Part shown: one piece after another, positions 1 to 7,831 of the stretch
How the letters are laid out: every line of letters begins with the position of its first letter
Position numbering within the stretch: position 1 is the first letter of the stretch
Assembly (NCBI RefSeq): GCF_001243895.1
Contig: NZ_LN851186.1
Coordinates: 750,398-814,397 of the forward strand
Direction of reading: 5' to 3'
Source of the DNA: Bacillus testis
GTDB lineage: Bacteria; Bacillota; Bacilli; Bacillales; DSM-1321
DNA length: 64,000 nucleotides
Notes under the pieces: model-generated
Told to the model about the DNA's origin: nothing
The model's database searches: none
Seen by the model: the letters and a program-made list of their open reading frames with translations, nothing else
Translations under genes and position numbers: made by a program

Positions 1-915
1 ATTCTTGTGCCGATTGTCGCGATTGTGAATATAGGCAACCCTTCGATGACCTTTGAGGAAATCAGGGAAATTGATCCTGCTCTCCTCAAAGTATTTGAAG
101 GAACGACTGTTATCGGAATAATCTCCTTGCTTGCATGGGGACTGGGTTATTTTGGGCAGCCGCACATCATCGTCCGCTTTATGGCCATTACTTCAGTTAA
201 GGAAATCAAAAAAGCCAGAAGAGTCGGGATGGGGTGGATGATTTTCTCCATCGTGGGTGCGATGTTTACCGGTTTAGTCGGGATCGCTTATTTTAAAGTA
301 ACCAACCAAACATTAGAGAATCCGGAGACCGTCTTTATTGTATTATCTGAACAATTATTTCCCTCCATCATTACAGGTTTCCTCTTGGCGGCTATTCTGG
401 CAGCAGTGATGAGTACCATTTCATCTCAATTGCTTGTCACTTCAAGTGCCTTGACGAAAGATGTGTATAAAACATTTTTGCGCAAAGAAGCCTCCGACCG
501 GGAACAAGTGCTTGTCGGCAGAATTACAGTGCTGGCCGTTTCCGTCATCGCCCTGCTGATGGCCTTGCATCCAAGCAAAACAATCTTGGATTTAGTGGGC
601 TACGCCTGGGCAGGATTTGGGGCGGCATTCGGCCCTGTCATCCTGTTAAGCCTCTATTGGAAGAGAATGACCAAATGGGGAGCGCTTGCGGGAATCATTG
701 CTGGCGCAGTGACCGTGATTGTATGGGAATTGATTGAAGCTTTCGATGCCGTTTATGAAATTATCCCCGGGTTTATCGTAGGTATGGTTGCTATTGTACT
801 TGTCAGCAACCTGAGTAAGAAACCAGCGGCGGAAATTGAAGAGGAATTCAATGAAGCCGCACGCCAGACAAAGTTTGAAAAAGAAGTGGATAAAGGAATG
901 ATCCATACTGATTGA
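1..915 (+). CDS. putP: Sodium/proline symporter, C-terminal part (5' end outside window)
   Basis: The frame is open from the first base, so this is a partial gene; about 304 residues remain of a family that is usually 470-500 long. It is a sodium:solute symporter (SSS) of the PutP/OpuE type that imports proline with Na+ across the cytoplasmic membrane. The motif GYFGQPHIIVRFMAI near residue 50 and the run of hydrophobic helices after it are typical of PutP. The C-terminus is a charged cytoplasmic tail. A strong terminator follows at once. PutP (catabolic) and OpuE (osmoprotective) cannot be separated without the promoter, which lies outside the window. Confidence 0.85.
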   Translation: MLVPIVAIVNIGNPSMTFEEIREIDPALLKVFEGTTVIGIISLLAWGLGYFGQPHIIVRFMAITSVKEIKKARRVGMGWMIFSIVGAMFTGLVGIAYFKVTNQTLENPETVFIVLSEQLFPSIITGFLLAAILAAVMSTISSQLLVTSSALTKDVYKTFLRKEASDREQVLVGRITVLAVSVIALLMALHPSKTILDLVGYAWAGFGAAFGPVILLSLYWKRMTKWGALAGIIAGAVTVIVWELIEAFDAVYEIIPGFIVGMVAIVLVSNLSKKPAAEIEEEFNEAARQTKFEKEVDKGMIHTD

Positions 916-929
916 TCCTGTAGCCAAGG

Positions 930-959
930 CTCCGCCGAATTTTTCGGCGGAGTTTTTTT
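930..959 (+). terminator. Rho-independent terminator of the proline symporter gene
   Basis: A 10-bp stem (CTCCGCCGAA at 930-939 with TTCGGCGGAG at 943-952) has a 3-base loop and is followed by seven T residues. Confidence 0.92.
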
Positions 960-1006
960 AGTAGAGTTATGTTACTTGTCTGTTCATTGTGTTAGAGTGG
1001 ACAAAT

Positions 1007-1132
1007 ATGGGCAAAAAAGCGCATACCCATATGGAAAGCGAACAAGACCCATTGAATTTTTTTATACTTTTCGTTGAAATTAAAGGTAGATTAGCTGAGA
1101 ATATAGAGAAGAAACAGCTACTGAAACAATGA
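1007..1132 (+). CDS. Possible small ORF of 41 codons
   Basis: ATG at 1007 opens a frame of 41 codons ending in TGA at 1130-1132. The product would be charged, with one short hydrophobic stretch (NFFILFV). The upstream sequence has only a weak ribosome site (GTGGA). I recognise no family. It may be chance or a gene remnant between the terminator and the repeat. Confidence 0.2.
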   Translation: MGKKAHTHMESEQDPLNFFILFVEIKGRLAENIEKKQLLKQ

Positions 1133-1165
1133 TTAGATAGGAAAGCAAATGACACTAAGAACCTT

Positions 1166-1370
1166 GATTGGTTCAACTAATGATCTGTGGAGGAAGAACA
1201 TCCCACAGATCAAAGTTTCACTTTATCCCATTCTAACTGGCGCTAAGGCTCCCGATTCAAAAGATGCGTTAAGAAGTATGTGTGGGAGATCAAGCGCCAG
1301 TAAGAATCCGATTGGTTCAACTAATGATCTGTGGAGGAAGAACATCCCACAGATCAAAGTTTCACTTTAT
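1166..1370 (+). repeat. Dispersed hairpin repeat, H-M-H arrangement
   Basis: A 61-bp unit (H) occurs twice without change, at 1166-1226 and 1310-1370, around a middle unit (M) at 1227-1309. H folds into a hairpin (GATCTGTGG 1182-1190 with CCACAGATC 1203-1211). M folds by CTGGCGCT 1237-1244 with AGCGCCAG 1293-1300, plus inner CTCCC 1249-1253 with GGGAG 1284-1288. Related copies lie near 9224-9330 and 25664-25950. The second H ends about 10 bases before the ribosome site of the helicase gene, so it lies in that gene's leader. Confidence 0.85.
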
Positions 1371-1393
1371 TAGAAGGTAAGGAGATCGAATGT

Positions 1394-2581
1394 ATGACAA
1401 ATTCTTCATTTATACAGCAATGCCCTGTTTTCTTGCAGGAAGTTTGGAAGAAAGAAGGTTTTAGCAAGGCGACAAGCATCCAGGAACAGGCGTATCCTTT
1501 AATCATGGAAGGAAAGGATGTAATTGCCCAGTCGCCTACGGGCACAGGCAAAACTTTGGCATACTTGCTGCCTTTGCTCTCTAAAGTAAAGCCGGATGCC
1601 ATGCATGTACAAGCTGTGATATTGGCTTCCTCGCGCGAATTAGTTATGCAAATCCATCAGGAGCTGGTGAAATGGACTGCAGGCAGCGGATTGCGCAGTG
1701 CATCATTCATCGGAGGGGCAAATATCAAGCGGCAGCTGGAAAAGCTAAAGAAGAAACCGCACATCATCGTCGGGACTCCTGGGAAGATTCAGGAGCTCAT
1801 GATGCAAAAAAAGCTTAAAATGCACGAAGTCAAGACGATTGTGCTGGACGAAGGCGATTCATTGGTTGTGCCTGAACACTATGAAACAGTGGCGGCTATC
1901 ATCAAAAGTACGATGAAAGACCAACGCCAGCTGTTATTATTCTCCGCCACCGTCACTCCGGAAATAAAAGAAAAATTGGCGGGCTTCACCGAAAATCCTG
2001 AAATCATAACAGTCAAGAAAGATGAACAGTTTTCAGGGAAAGTAGAGCATATTTATTTTATTTGCGAGAAGCGCGACAAACCGCTGATCCTTGAAAAAAT
2101 CTCACGGCTACCCGATACGAAATCGTTGGTCTTTATGAGGGACATTGGAGATATGACTGTTCTTGCGGAGAAATGGAAGTTTAAGAATCAGCATGTGGCA
2201 GTTCTTCATGCGGAAACAAATAAAACAGAGCGTGAAAGAGCCATCAAAGGTTTCCGCAAAGGCGACTTCCCGATGATGCTTTCGACAGATGTAGCGGCGC
2301 GCGGTCTTGATATTAAAGGCTTGACGACGGTTGTCCATTACGACGTACCGCGTACAATCGAGCAATATACACACCGTTCCGGACGTACGGGCCGCGCTGG
2401 AAACGATGGCGTGGTCATTTCGATCATAACGCCATCAGAAGAAAAAAGCCTAAAGCAGCTGGCACGCCAATTGGGGATCGAAGTGAAGAAAAAAGAGTTC
2501 TTTAAGGGACAGATTGTCGATGAACGCCCTGTCTTGAAAAAGGCAGCTCCCCAAAAACGCCCAGCTGGGAAAAAGAAATAA
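1394..2581 (+). CDS. DEAD-box ATP-dependent RNA helicase, YfmL-like
   Basis: A superfamily 2 RNA helicase of 395 residues that unwinds RNA or remodels RNA-protein complexes, probably in ribosome assembly or cold growth. The ATG at 1394 is chosen because GGAG at 1381-1384 is well spaced; upstream in-frame starts fall inside the repeat. Motifs in order: motif I SPTGTGKT (47-54), Ia SSRELV (79-84), Ib TPGK (128-131), motif II DEGD (152-155), motif III SAT (184-186) and motif VI HRSGRTGRAG in the C-terminal RecA domain. Motif II reads DEGD, not DEAD. The C-terminus is a short basic tail (KRPAGKKK) without an extra RNA-binding domain, as in the small YfmL/CshE-like group. The assignment to YfmL rests on length and overall look. 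Confidence 0.85.
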   Translation: MTNSSFIQQCPVFLQEVWKKEGFSKATSIQEQAYPLIMEGKDVIAQSPTGTGKTLAYLLPLLSKVKPDAMHVQAVILASSRELVMQIHQELVKWTAGSGLRSASFIGGANIKRQLEKLKKKPHIIVGTPGKIQELMMQKKLKMHEVKTIVLDEGDSLVVPEHYETVAAIIKSTMKDQRQLLLFSATVTPEIKEKLAGFTENPEIITVKKDEQFSGKVEHIYFICEKRDKPLILEKISRLPDTKSLVFMRDIGDMTVLAEKWKFKNQHVAVLHAETNKTERERAIKGFRKGDFPMMLSTDVAARGLDIKGLTTVVHYDVPRTIEQYTHRSGRTGRAGNDGVVISIITPSEEKSLKQLARQLGIEVKKKEFFKGQIVDERPVLKKAAPQKRPAGKKK

Positions 2582-2587
2582 ACGTCC

Positions 2588-2623
2588 AAACACCGTTCTC
2601 ATAGGGAGGCGGTGTTTTTTTTT
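2588..2623 (+). terminator. Terminator of the helicase gene
   Basis: AAACACCG (2588-2595) pairs with CGGTGTTT (2610-2617), followed by a T-run. Confidence 0.88.
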
Positions 2624-2719
2624 CGCGTTGTTGAAATGAAATGATGTCGGTTTATATGCCGAAACGTTTTATAGTTCAACCGTCGCTCACATTTCAAAAG
2701 GAGGAATTGAAGCCGTTTT

Positions 2720-3139
2720 TTATTTCTGTACTTTCTTTTCCCACGGTGAAACGATGGAATAACCAACAATGATCGATGCGGCAATCCAAAGAGGCGACTT
2801 AATCCACTCTGCCTCATGTAGAAAAGCAAGCCATGGCACTCGAAAAAAGAAATAGGGTTGAAAAGCGACATAGACAGACGGCAGAAATAGAAGCAAAAAT
2901 AATAGGATATTGAACCTCCATTTGCCTTCTTTCTGCGACTGTTGAATCAGCGTGTTCATTCCGAGGATACTTCCGATTGGCGCAAAAACTAGTTGATGGA
3001 GAAAGGGATAAGGTGGAATTGTTAGAGTAGAAGCTGCGAGTTTTGTATAATGGGCGGTTAATTGCATATCTGCGCAGGAGGCGATGATGGTGTAAATAAC
3101 AAGGCAGACGGGAACAACTAGTTTTTTTGTCTGTTTCAT
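2720..3139 (-). CDS. Uncharacterised four-helix membrane protein
   Basis: 139 residues from the ATG at 3137-3139, which has GGAGGT (complement at 3146-3151) at good spacing; longer in-frame starts upstream lack this. There are about four hydrophobic segments: near 8-25, 45-65 (FAPIGSILGM), 75-95 (ILLFLLLFLPSVYVAF) and 115-132. The C-terminus is short and basic. I do not recognise the family. It stands alone, convergent with the helicase gene and divergent from the methionine gamma-lyase gene. Confidence 0.65.
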   Translation of the reverse strand: MKQTKKLVVPVCLVIYTIIASCADMQLTAHYTKLAASTLTIPPYPFLHQLVFAPIGSILGMNTLIQQSQKEGKWRFNILLFLLLFLPSVYVAFQPYFFFRVPWLAFLHEAEWIKSPLWIAASIIVGYSIVSPWEKKVQK

Positions 3140-3306
3140 ATGAATACCTCCCCATTGAGGGAAATCTTTGTCACCTTTACTTGTATGCATAAAGGGTACC
3201 GTTCATGATGCACGATCATATACAATATATTTAGTAATTTATTACATTTTAAACGAAATTGTCATACAATGGAAGATGGAAAGTGAAAGACAAAGGAGAT
3301 ACGTTC

Positions 3307-4494
3307 ATGGATAAAAAATATAAGCATTTTGAAACCGCTGTCATTCATCATGGCTATGATTCCAAACAACATGCAGGCAGTCTTTCAGTCCCTCTTTACC
3401 AAACATCCACATTTACTTTTGAAAATGCCGAACAAGGGGAGCAGCGCTTTGCCGGGGAAGCGGATGGATTTATTTACTCGCGGCTCGGGAACCCGACAGT
3501 AAGGGTCCTTGAAGAAAAAATGGCCATCCTTGAAGGCGGGGAAGCAGCTTTGGCATTTGGCTCCGGCATGGCTGCAGTATCAGCGGTATTGCTTTCTTTA
3601 ACAAAGGCCGGAGACCATATTATTTGCTCACAAGGGCTTTATGGCTGTACATTTGGCCTGCTTCAATTGATGGAAGAGAAATATAATATCTCCCATTCAT
3701 TCAGCTGGCTGAGCAATGAAGAAGAATTGCGCCAATTGATCACTCCGCAAACCAGCTGCATGTATATTGAAACACCTATCAATCCAACGATGAAAGTGAT
3801 TGATTTAAGTATGGTTGCGGCTGTTGCCAAAGAACATAATATCCCCGTCATAGTAGATAATACGTTTTCTACACCATACTTACAAAAGCCGTTGGAACTT
3901 GGGTGTGACATTGTATTGCATAGCGCCACAAAATATATTGGCGGCCACGGCGACGTTGTTGCCGGCGTAGTGGTTGGCAGCCGCGAGCGCATGGAGCATA
4001 TCCGGGGAACGACCCAAAAAGATATCGGCGGCATCATTTCCCCTTTCGACGCCTGGTTATTGACCAGGGGATTAAAAACCCTTCCTGTCCGCATGGATCG
4101 CCATTGCGAGAACGCTGAAAAAATCTTTAGCCGTCTGAAGGAGCACAAGCGTGTCAAAGCTGTCTATTTTCCTGGAGATGAAGAACACCCTGATTTTCTC
4201 ATCACGCAAAAGCAAATGCGTAAGGGCGGGGGCCTCATTTCCTTCGAAATGAATGGCAGCAAAAAAGACGCCCAGCGCTTCCTGAATGCGCTGCAGCTCA
4301 TAAAGATTGCTGTAAGCCTTGGCGATACCGAAACGTTGATTCAGCATCCCGCTACGATGACGCATTCTGTCATCCCGCTTGCTAATCGTCTTGAAATGGG
4401 CATCAGCGATCAACTGATCCGCTTGTCGGTCGGCCTGGAGGCATGGGAAGATATATGGGAAGACTTAAAGCAAGCTTTGGATTCGCTTGCCTAA
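3307..4494 (+). CDS. mgl: Methionine gamma-lyase (PLP enzyme)
   Basis: A 395-residue fold-type I PLP enzyme of the Cys/Met metabolism family. Methionine gamma-lyase breaks L-methionine into methanethiol, ammonia and 2-oxobutyrate in the cytoplasm. The ATG at 3307 follows AAAGGAGA; the upstream in-frame start has no ribosome site. The PLP lysine is Lys209 (SATKY). Tyr57 and Arg59 (YSRLGNPT) bind phosphate. Tyr112 and Cys114 (LYGCTF) match the active-site Tyr-x-Cys that separates methionine gamma-lyases from cystathionine gamma-synthases and lyases. A related cystathionine lyase activity cannot be excluded. It is monocistronic and no SAM riboswitch is visible upstream. Confidence 0.85.
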   Translation: MDKKYKHFETAVIHHGYDSKQHAGSLSVPLYQTSTFTFENAEQGEQRFAGEADGFIYSRLGNPTVRVLEEKMAILEGGEAALAFGSGMAAVSAVLLSLTKAGDHIICSQGLYGCTFGLLQLMEEKYNISHSFSWLSNEEELRQLITPQTSCMYIETPINPTMKVIDLSMVAAVAKEHNIPVIVDNTFSTPYLQKPLELGCDIVLHSATKYIGGHGDVVAGVVVGSRERMEHIRGTTQKDIGGIISPFDAWLLTRGLKTLPVRMDRHCENAEKIFSRLKEHKRVKAVYFPGDEEHPDFLITQKQMRKGGGLISFEMNGSKKDAQRFLNALQLIKIAVSLGDTETLIQHPATMTHSVIPLANRLEMGISDQLIRLSVGLEAWEDIWEDLKQALDSLA

Positions 4495-4508
4495 TGCTTT
4501 AAAAGAAA

Positions 4509-4538
4509 AACCTGCCGTCATCTACAGATTGGCAGGTT
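4509..4538. terminator. Bidirectional terminator between convergent genes
   Basis: AACCTGCC (4509-4516) pairs with GGCAGGTT (4531-4538). The A-rich stretch on its left gives a good T-run for the minus strand; the plus side has few Ts. Confidence 0.7.
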
Positions 4539-4591
4539 ATTTCCGCTTGCTTTACTCTTGTTTAGAAAGTTGATTGATGTCCCTCTAATGC

Positions 4592-5326
4592 TCAGTAGAA
4601 TGATGATGTTTTTCTTTTTCTTAGCAGTGGCAGGCTAATCAGAAGTATGGCTGCCAGTGCAAATGCTGTGTAAGCTACGGATGCATGGCTGTCCCAGTTT
4701 TTTATGCCGATGCCAAAAAATGCCCAAATCGTCACTAACGGAAAAAACCAATCCCGCTGAGCATAGCGGAAGGCGAGGGCGATGCCGGCTGCAACTGCGA
4801 GCATGATATAGGTCCAAATCTCATCGGAAATACCGAAACCGTTCCAACCGATATAGGTTAGGTAATAAGCGACGTTAACGATCGTGGCTACGGTAATCCA
4901 ACCGAGGTAGAAAGAAAATGGAAGATAGTCCCATAGCGTATGCTGGACTTTTTTGATTCTTGTATAAAGTAAAATCAAAGAAACCAAGAGCAGGATCATA
5001 ACAATCACGCTGGCAAGGAATTGTTCATAATGCCAAACGAATATCCAGGCGATATTAAAAATATTGACTGCTACAAAATAAGGGGATGCTGTGCGGTAGG
5101 CAGCTGAATTCCGCCGCTTCCGCGAGAATTGCCGTATAACCCAAATAGCGAGCAAAAGGTAGATGAGGCTCCATATGCTAAAGGTGAAGCCAGCCGGGGT
5201 AATCAACACGTTTTGCTGGCTGGAAATCTCTCCCGTGGTTTTGCCGTTTAAAGGTAATGTCTCACTGAATGTATTGACAATAACAACGAGGATAAATGTA
5301 ATGATATTTAACCACAAAGCGATCAT
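4592..5326 (-). CDS. TspO/MBR-related membrane protein (tryptophan-rich sensory protein)
   Basis: 244 residues, start ATG at 5324-5326 behind AGGAGGG. There are six or seven hydrophobic helices rich in Trp and Tyr, including FTFSIWSLIYLLLAIW, FNIAWIFVWHY and LPFSFYLGWITVATIVN, which resemble TspO helix signatures. Bacillaceae proteins of this length are generally annotated as tryptophan-rich sensory proteins, but they are longer than the classical 160-residue TspO. Substrate and role are not known. The ATPase-like leader downstream on the plus strand starts in the same intergenic space. Confidence 0.6.
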   Translation of the reverse strand: MIALWLNIITFILVVIVNTFSETLPLNGKTTGEISSQQNVLITPAGFTFSIWSLIYLLLAIWVIRQFSRKRRNSAAYRTASPYFVAVNIFNIAWIFVWHYEQFLASVIVMILLLVSLILLYTRIKKVQHTLWDYLPFSFYLGWITVATIVNVAYYLTYIGWNGFGISDEIWTYIMLAVAAGIALAFRYAQRDWFFPLVTIWAFFGIGIKNWDSHASVAYTAFALAAILLISLPLLRKRKTSSFY

Positions 5327-5393
5327 TTTATCCCTCCTTCATAGCATTATTATTCCACAATCCTTTAGGCCATAACCTTTTTTACGGCTATAC

Positions 5394-5422
5394 TTGTCAA
5401 CAATAAAAAACCAATATATACT
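5394..5422 (+). promoter_or_regulatory. Sigma-A promoter for the ABC-F leader
   Basis: TTGTCA at 5394-5399 and TATACT at 5417-5422 are separated by exactly 17 bases. Transcription would begin near 5429, giving a leader of about 320 bases before the ABC-F gene. Confidence 0.75.
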
Positions 5423-5461
5423 AAAAATAGATTATTCAGAAAAAAAGGAGGTGTCGGGGTA

Positions 5462-5596
5462 ATGGAACGTTCAATCGCGTTGCGTATCGTCATTTTAGCG
5501 TTTTTGTATATATGCAAGGCAATTTTTCATGCTGCACTTGTTCAAGGGAGAAGTCTGCCCTTTTTTAGAACAACTGCATATGAAAATGGAACGTAA
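5462..5596 (+). CDS. Small upstream ORF (possible leader peptide), 44 residues
   Basis: ATG at 5462 stands 10 bases after GGAGG (5447-5451) and opens 44 codons ending in TAA at 5594-5596. The product starts MERSIALRIVILAFLYICK and is hydrophobic then polar. It lies between a sigma-A promoter and two terminator hairpins in front of an ABC-F gene, the usual place of a leader peptide in ribosome-mediated attenuation. The sequence itself matches no family I know; it could also be an independent small membrane protein. Confidence 0.5.
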   Translation: MERSIALRIVILAFLYICKAIFHAALVQGRSLPFFRTTAYENGT

Positions 5597-5630
5597 TTGC
5601 CTCTTCACCATATGAAGTAACGTACAAGAA

Positions 5631-5652
5631 GAGAGCGCAGGCTCTTTTTTTG
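5631..5652 (+). terminator. First hairpin/terminator in the ABC-F leader
   Basis: AGAGC (5632-5636) pairs with GCTCT (5641-5645), followed by a T-run. It begins about 35 bases after the small ORF stop codon. Confidence 0.6.
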
Positions 5653-5682
5653 TTGTTTTTAAGCAAATAGTGAAATTGTGCT

Positions 5683-5726
5683 AAAGCCATGGCAATGCGT
5701 TACACGCATCAGCTATGGCTTTTTTG
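5683..5726 (+). terminator. Strong terminator directly upstream of the ABC-F gene
   Basis: AAAGCCAT (5683-5690) pairs with ATGGCTTT (5715-5722); inside it ATGCGT (5695-5700) pairs with ACGCAT (5704-5709). Six Ts follow, only about 25 bases before the ABC-F start codon. This position fits an attenuator. Confidence 0.8.
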
Positions 5727-5749
5727 GCGTATAAAAAGGAGAATGAGCT

Positions 5750-7375
5750 ATGACGATTTGTGCATGTCAATCAGTTAAGAAGATGTTTGGAGGAAGCCCG
5801 GTATTTACAAACCTTTCTTTTGAGATTCAGGAAAAAGAAAGAATCGGAGTAGTAGGGGCCAATGGAAGCGGGAAAAGTACTATTTTGAAACTAATCGCAG
5901 GTTTGGAAAAGAGTGATGAAGGGACGATTGCTATTAAAAAGGGTACTAGAATCGGGTACTTAGCCCAAATTCCCGATTTTCCGGAGAGTTGGACGTGCTT
6001 GGAAGTCCTCCATTCAGCATTTGACTCGGTCAATCAGCTAAAGTTGCAGATGGCCGAACTGGAAATCAAGCTATCCACAGAAGCAAGTGAAGAGCAGATG
6101 GGCAAGTGGCTGGACTCCTACGGCAATCTTCAGGCTCGATATATGGAGCTTGGCGGCTATGAGATTGAATCAAAGATCGAAAAAGTAGCGAATGGACTGA
6201 AAATCAAGCCTTTGCTGCAAAATCGTTTCAGCCAAATGAGCGGAGGGGAGCGTACGAAAGTAAACCTAGCCTATATGCTGCTCCAAAAGCCCGACTTGCT
6301 TCTCTTGGATGAGCCGACCAACCATCTGGATATCACTTCTGTCGAATGGCTTGAGCAGTACATCGCCTATTATGAAGGAACGGTTATGGTTGTATCGCAT
6401 GACCGTTATTTCCTGGATCAAGTAGTGACAAAAATCATGGATGTTGAAGAGGGAGAAGCTCACATCTATCACCACTCTTATTCTGGCTTCATAGAAGCTA
6501 AAGAGAAAAAACTGTTGGCAGAGTTTCAGGAATTCCAGGAGCAGCAAAAGAAAATCAAGAAAATGAAGGAGGCCATCAAGCGATTGCGCGATTGGGCCAA
6601 CCGCGCCAATCCTCCTAGTGAAAGCCTGCATAGACGGGCGACTAATATGCAGCGGGCATTGGACCGTATGACTGTGAAGAAAAAACCGATTATAGAGAGC
6701 AAGAAGATGAATTTACGATTTGAAGCTAGTTCTCGAAGCGGGAAAGAAGTGATTCAAATGAAGAATATAGCCAAGATTTTTCATGATGAATTCCTTTTCC
6801 ATAGTGTAGATTTGCATCTGCAGTATAAACAACGGGCTTGTATAGTCGGCGACAACGGTTCGGGAAAAAGCACATTGCTGCATATCTGCCTCGGGCAAAC
6901 AACTGCCGATGAAGGGGAAGTCAAGATGGGAAGCAATGTGAAAATCGGTTATCTGTCACAGCATCATCGATATGAGAATCCCGACATGACAGTGCTTGAT
7001 ACATTCAGAGAAGAAGTGGCTGTGGCAGAAGGGGAAGCGCGACATATCCTTGCGCAATTCCTGTTTTATGGGGCATCGGTATTCAAGCGTGTCGGGGGAT
7101 TGAGCGGTGGCGAACGGATGAGGCTTCGGCTGGCACAATTAATGCATAGTGACCTGAATCTGTTGCTGTTAGATGAGCCAACCAATCATCTGGATATAGA
7201 GTCAAAAGAAGTATTGGAAGCAGCTTTAGATTCTTTTGAAGGAACCATTTTAGCGGTATCGCATGATCGCTACTTCCTCAATACATTATTCACTAAAACG
7301 TTTTGGCTGGAGAATGAAACACTCCAGGCTTATGAGGGCCCGTATGATTGGGCCAAGCAAAAACGGAACGAATAG
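5750..7375 (+). CDS. ABC-F family ATPase (ribosome-associated, possible antibiotic resistance type)
   Basis: 541 residues with two ABC domains and no membrane segments, the plan of ABC-F proteins, which bind the ribosomal E site. Domain 1 has Walker A GANGSGKST (36-44), signature SGGERTK (164-170) and Walker B LLLLDEPTNHLD (about 183-194). Domain 2 has Walker A GDNGSGKST (367-375) and signature SGGERMR. The linker between the domains (about 240-325) is charged and helical. Length and layout fit the resistance branch (VmlR, ExpZ, Vga/Lsa-like) and also some housekeeping members, so the drug range is unknown. The start follows AAGGAG. The leader with a small ORF and terminators suggests induction by ribosome stalling. 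Confidence 0.85.
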   Translation: MTICACQSVKKMFGGSPVFTNLSFEIQEKERIGVVGANGSGKSTILKLIAGLEKSDEGTIAIKKGTRIGYLAQIPDFPESWTCLEVLHSAFDSVNQLKLQMAELEIKLSTEASEEQMGKWLDSYGNLQARYMELGGYEIESKIEKVANGLKIKPLLQNRFSQMSGGERTKVNLAYMLLQKPDLLLLDEPTNHLDITSVEWLEQYIAYYEGTVMVVSHDRYFLDQVVTKIMDVEEGEAHIYHHSYSGFIEAKEKKLLAEFQEFQEQQKKIKKMKEAIKRLRDWANRANPPSESLHRRATNMQRALDRMTVKKKPIIESKKMNLRFEASSRSGKEVIQMKNIAKIFHDEFLFHSVDLHLQYKQRACIVGDNGSGKSTLLHICLGQTTADEGEVKMGSNVKIGYLSQHHRYENPDMTVLDTFREEVAVAEGEARHILAQFLFYGASVFKRVGGLSGGERMRLRLAQLMHSDLNLLLLDEPTNHLDIESKEVLEAALDSFEGTILAVSHDRYFLNTLFTKTFWLENETLQAYEGPYDWAKQKRNE

Positions 7376-7380
7376 GAGAA

Positions 7381-7419
7381 AAGCAAACAGGACCCTTAGC
7401 CAGGGTCCTTGTTTGCTTT
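7381..7419. terminator. Bidirectional terminator, ABC-F gene / acyP
   Basis: A long hairpin: GCAAAC and AGGACCCT on the left arm pair with AGGGTCCT and GTTTGC on the right, with one bulge. It lies between convergent stop codons. Confidence 0.85.
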
Positions 7420-7690
7420 AGTTGGTGATTTTAAATTCCGTATATCCCTTTGGTTCCGGGAGGTCAGCCAGGCTGACATGTTCTACCTTAGAGAAACGCG
7501 GGCCTTCTGATATTTTCCGGATAAATGTCTCCATCTGGCGATCGGGACCCTCCGCTTCCAATTCGACGTCCCCATTGTTCAGATTGCGCACCCAGCCTTT
7601 AATATCATAGGCGACTGCGGTCGTTTGTGTGAAAAAACGGAATCCCACACCTTGCACATGTCCTTGAATGGTCATTGCTACTGTACGCAT
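7418..7690 (-). CDS. acyP: Acylphosphatase
   Basis: A 90-residue cytoplasmic enzyme that hydrolyses acyl phosphates such as acetyl phosphate and carbamoyl phosphate. The N-terminal signature GHVQGVGFRFFTQ (10-22) includes the phosphate-binding loop and catalytic Arg18. GWVRNLNNGDVELEAEG (32-48) includes the catalytic Asn in the second signature. The length is that of the family. It is a single gene, convergent with the ABC-F gene and divergent from the SDR gene. Confidence 0.93.
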   Translation of the reverse strand: MRTVAMTIQGHVQGVGFRFFTQTTAVAYDIKGWVRNLNNGDVELEAEGPDRQMETFIRKISEGPRFSKVEHVSLADLPEPKGYTEFKITN

Positions 7691-7831
7691 CTGATCAACC
7701 CTTTCATTATGTGAACGTTAGCTTGCTTATATGGTACCATAGCACGTTTCTCACTTGTATAAACAAACAGTATTTTCCATATATATGTTAGAATAATGAT
7801 GAAAAGCAATAGGAAAAGGGGGATGGACAGG

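Noticed and set aside
646..927. Minus-strand ORF inside the symporter gene
   Set aside because: It is the antisense of a well-supported coding frame and lacks family features.
967..1176. 69-codon minus-strand ORF
   Set aside because: No ribosome site and low-complexity Ser/Phe composition; it overlaps the repeat and looks like chance.
1149..1373. 74-codon ORF containing two identical peptide segments
   Set aside because: The identity comes from the 61-bp DNA repeat, not from protein selection.
3190..3306. SAM riboswitch before the methionine gamma-lyase gene
   Set aside because: None of the conserved S-box parts and no terminator are present.
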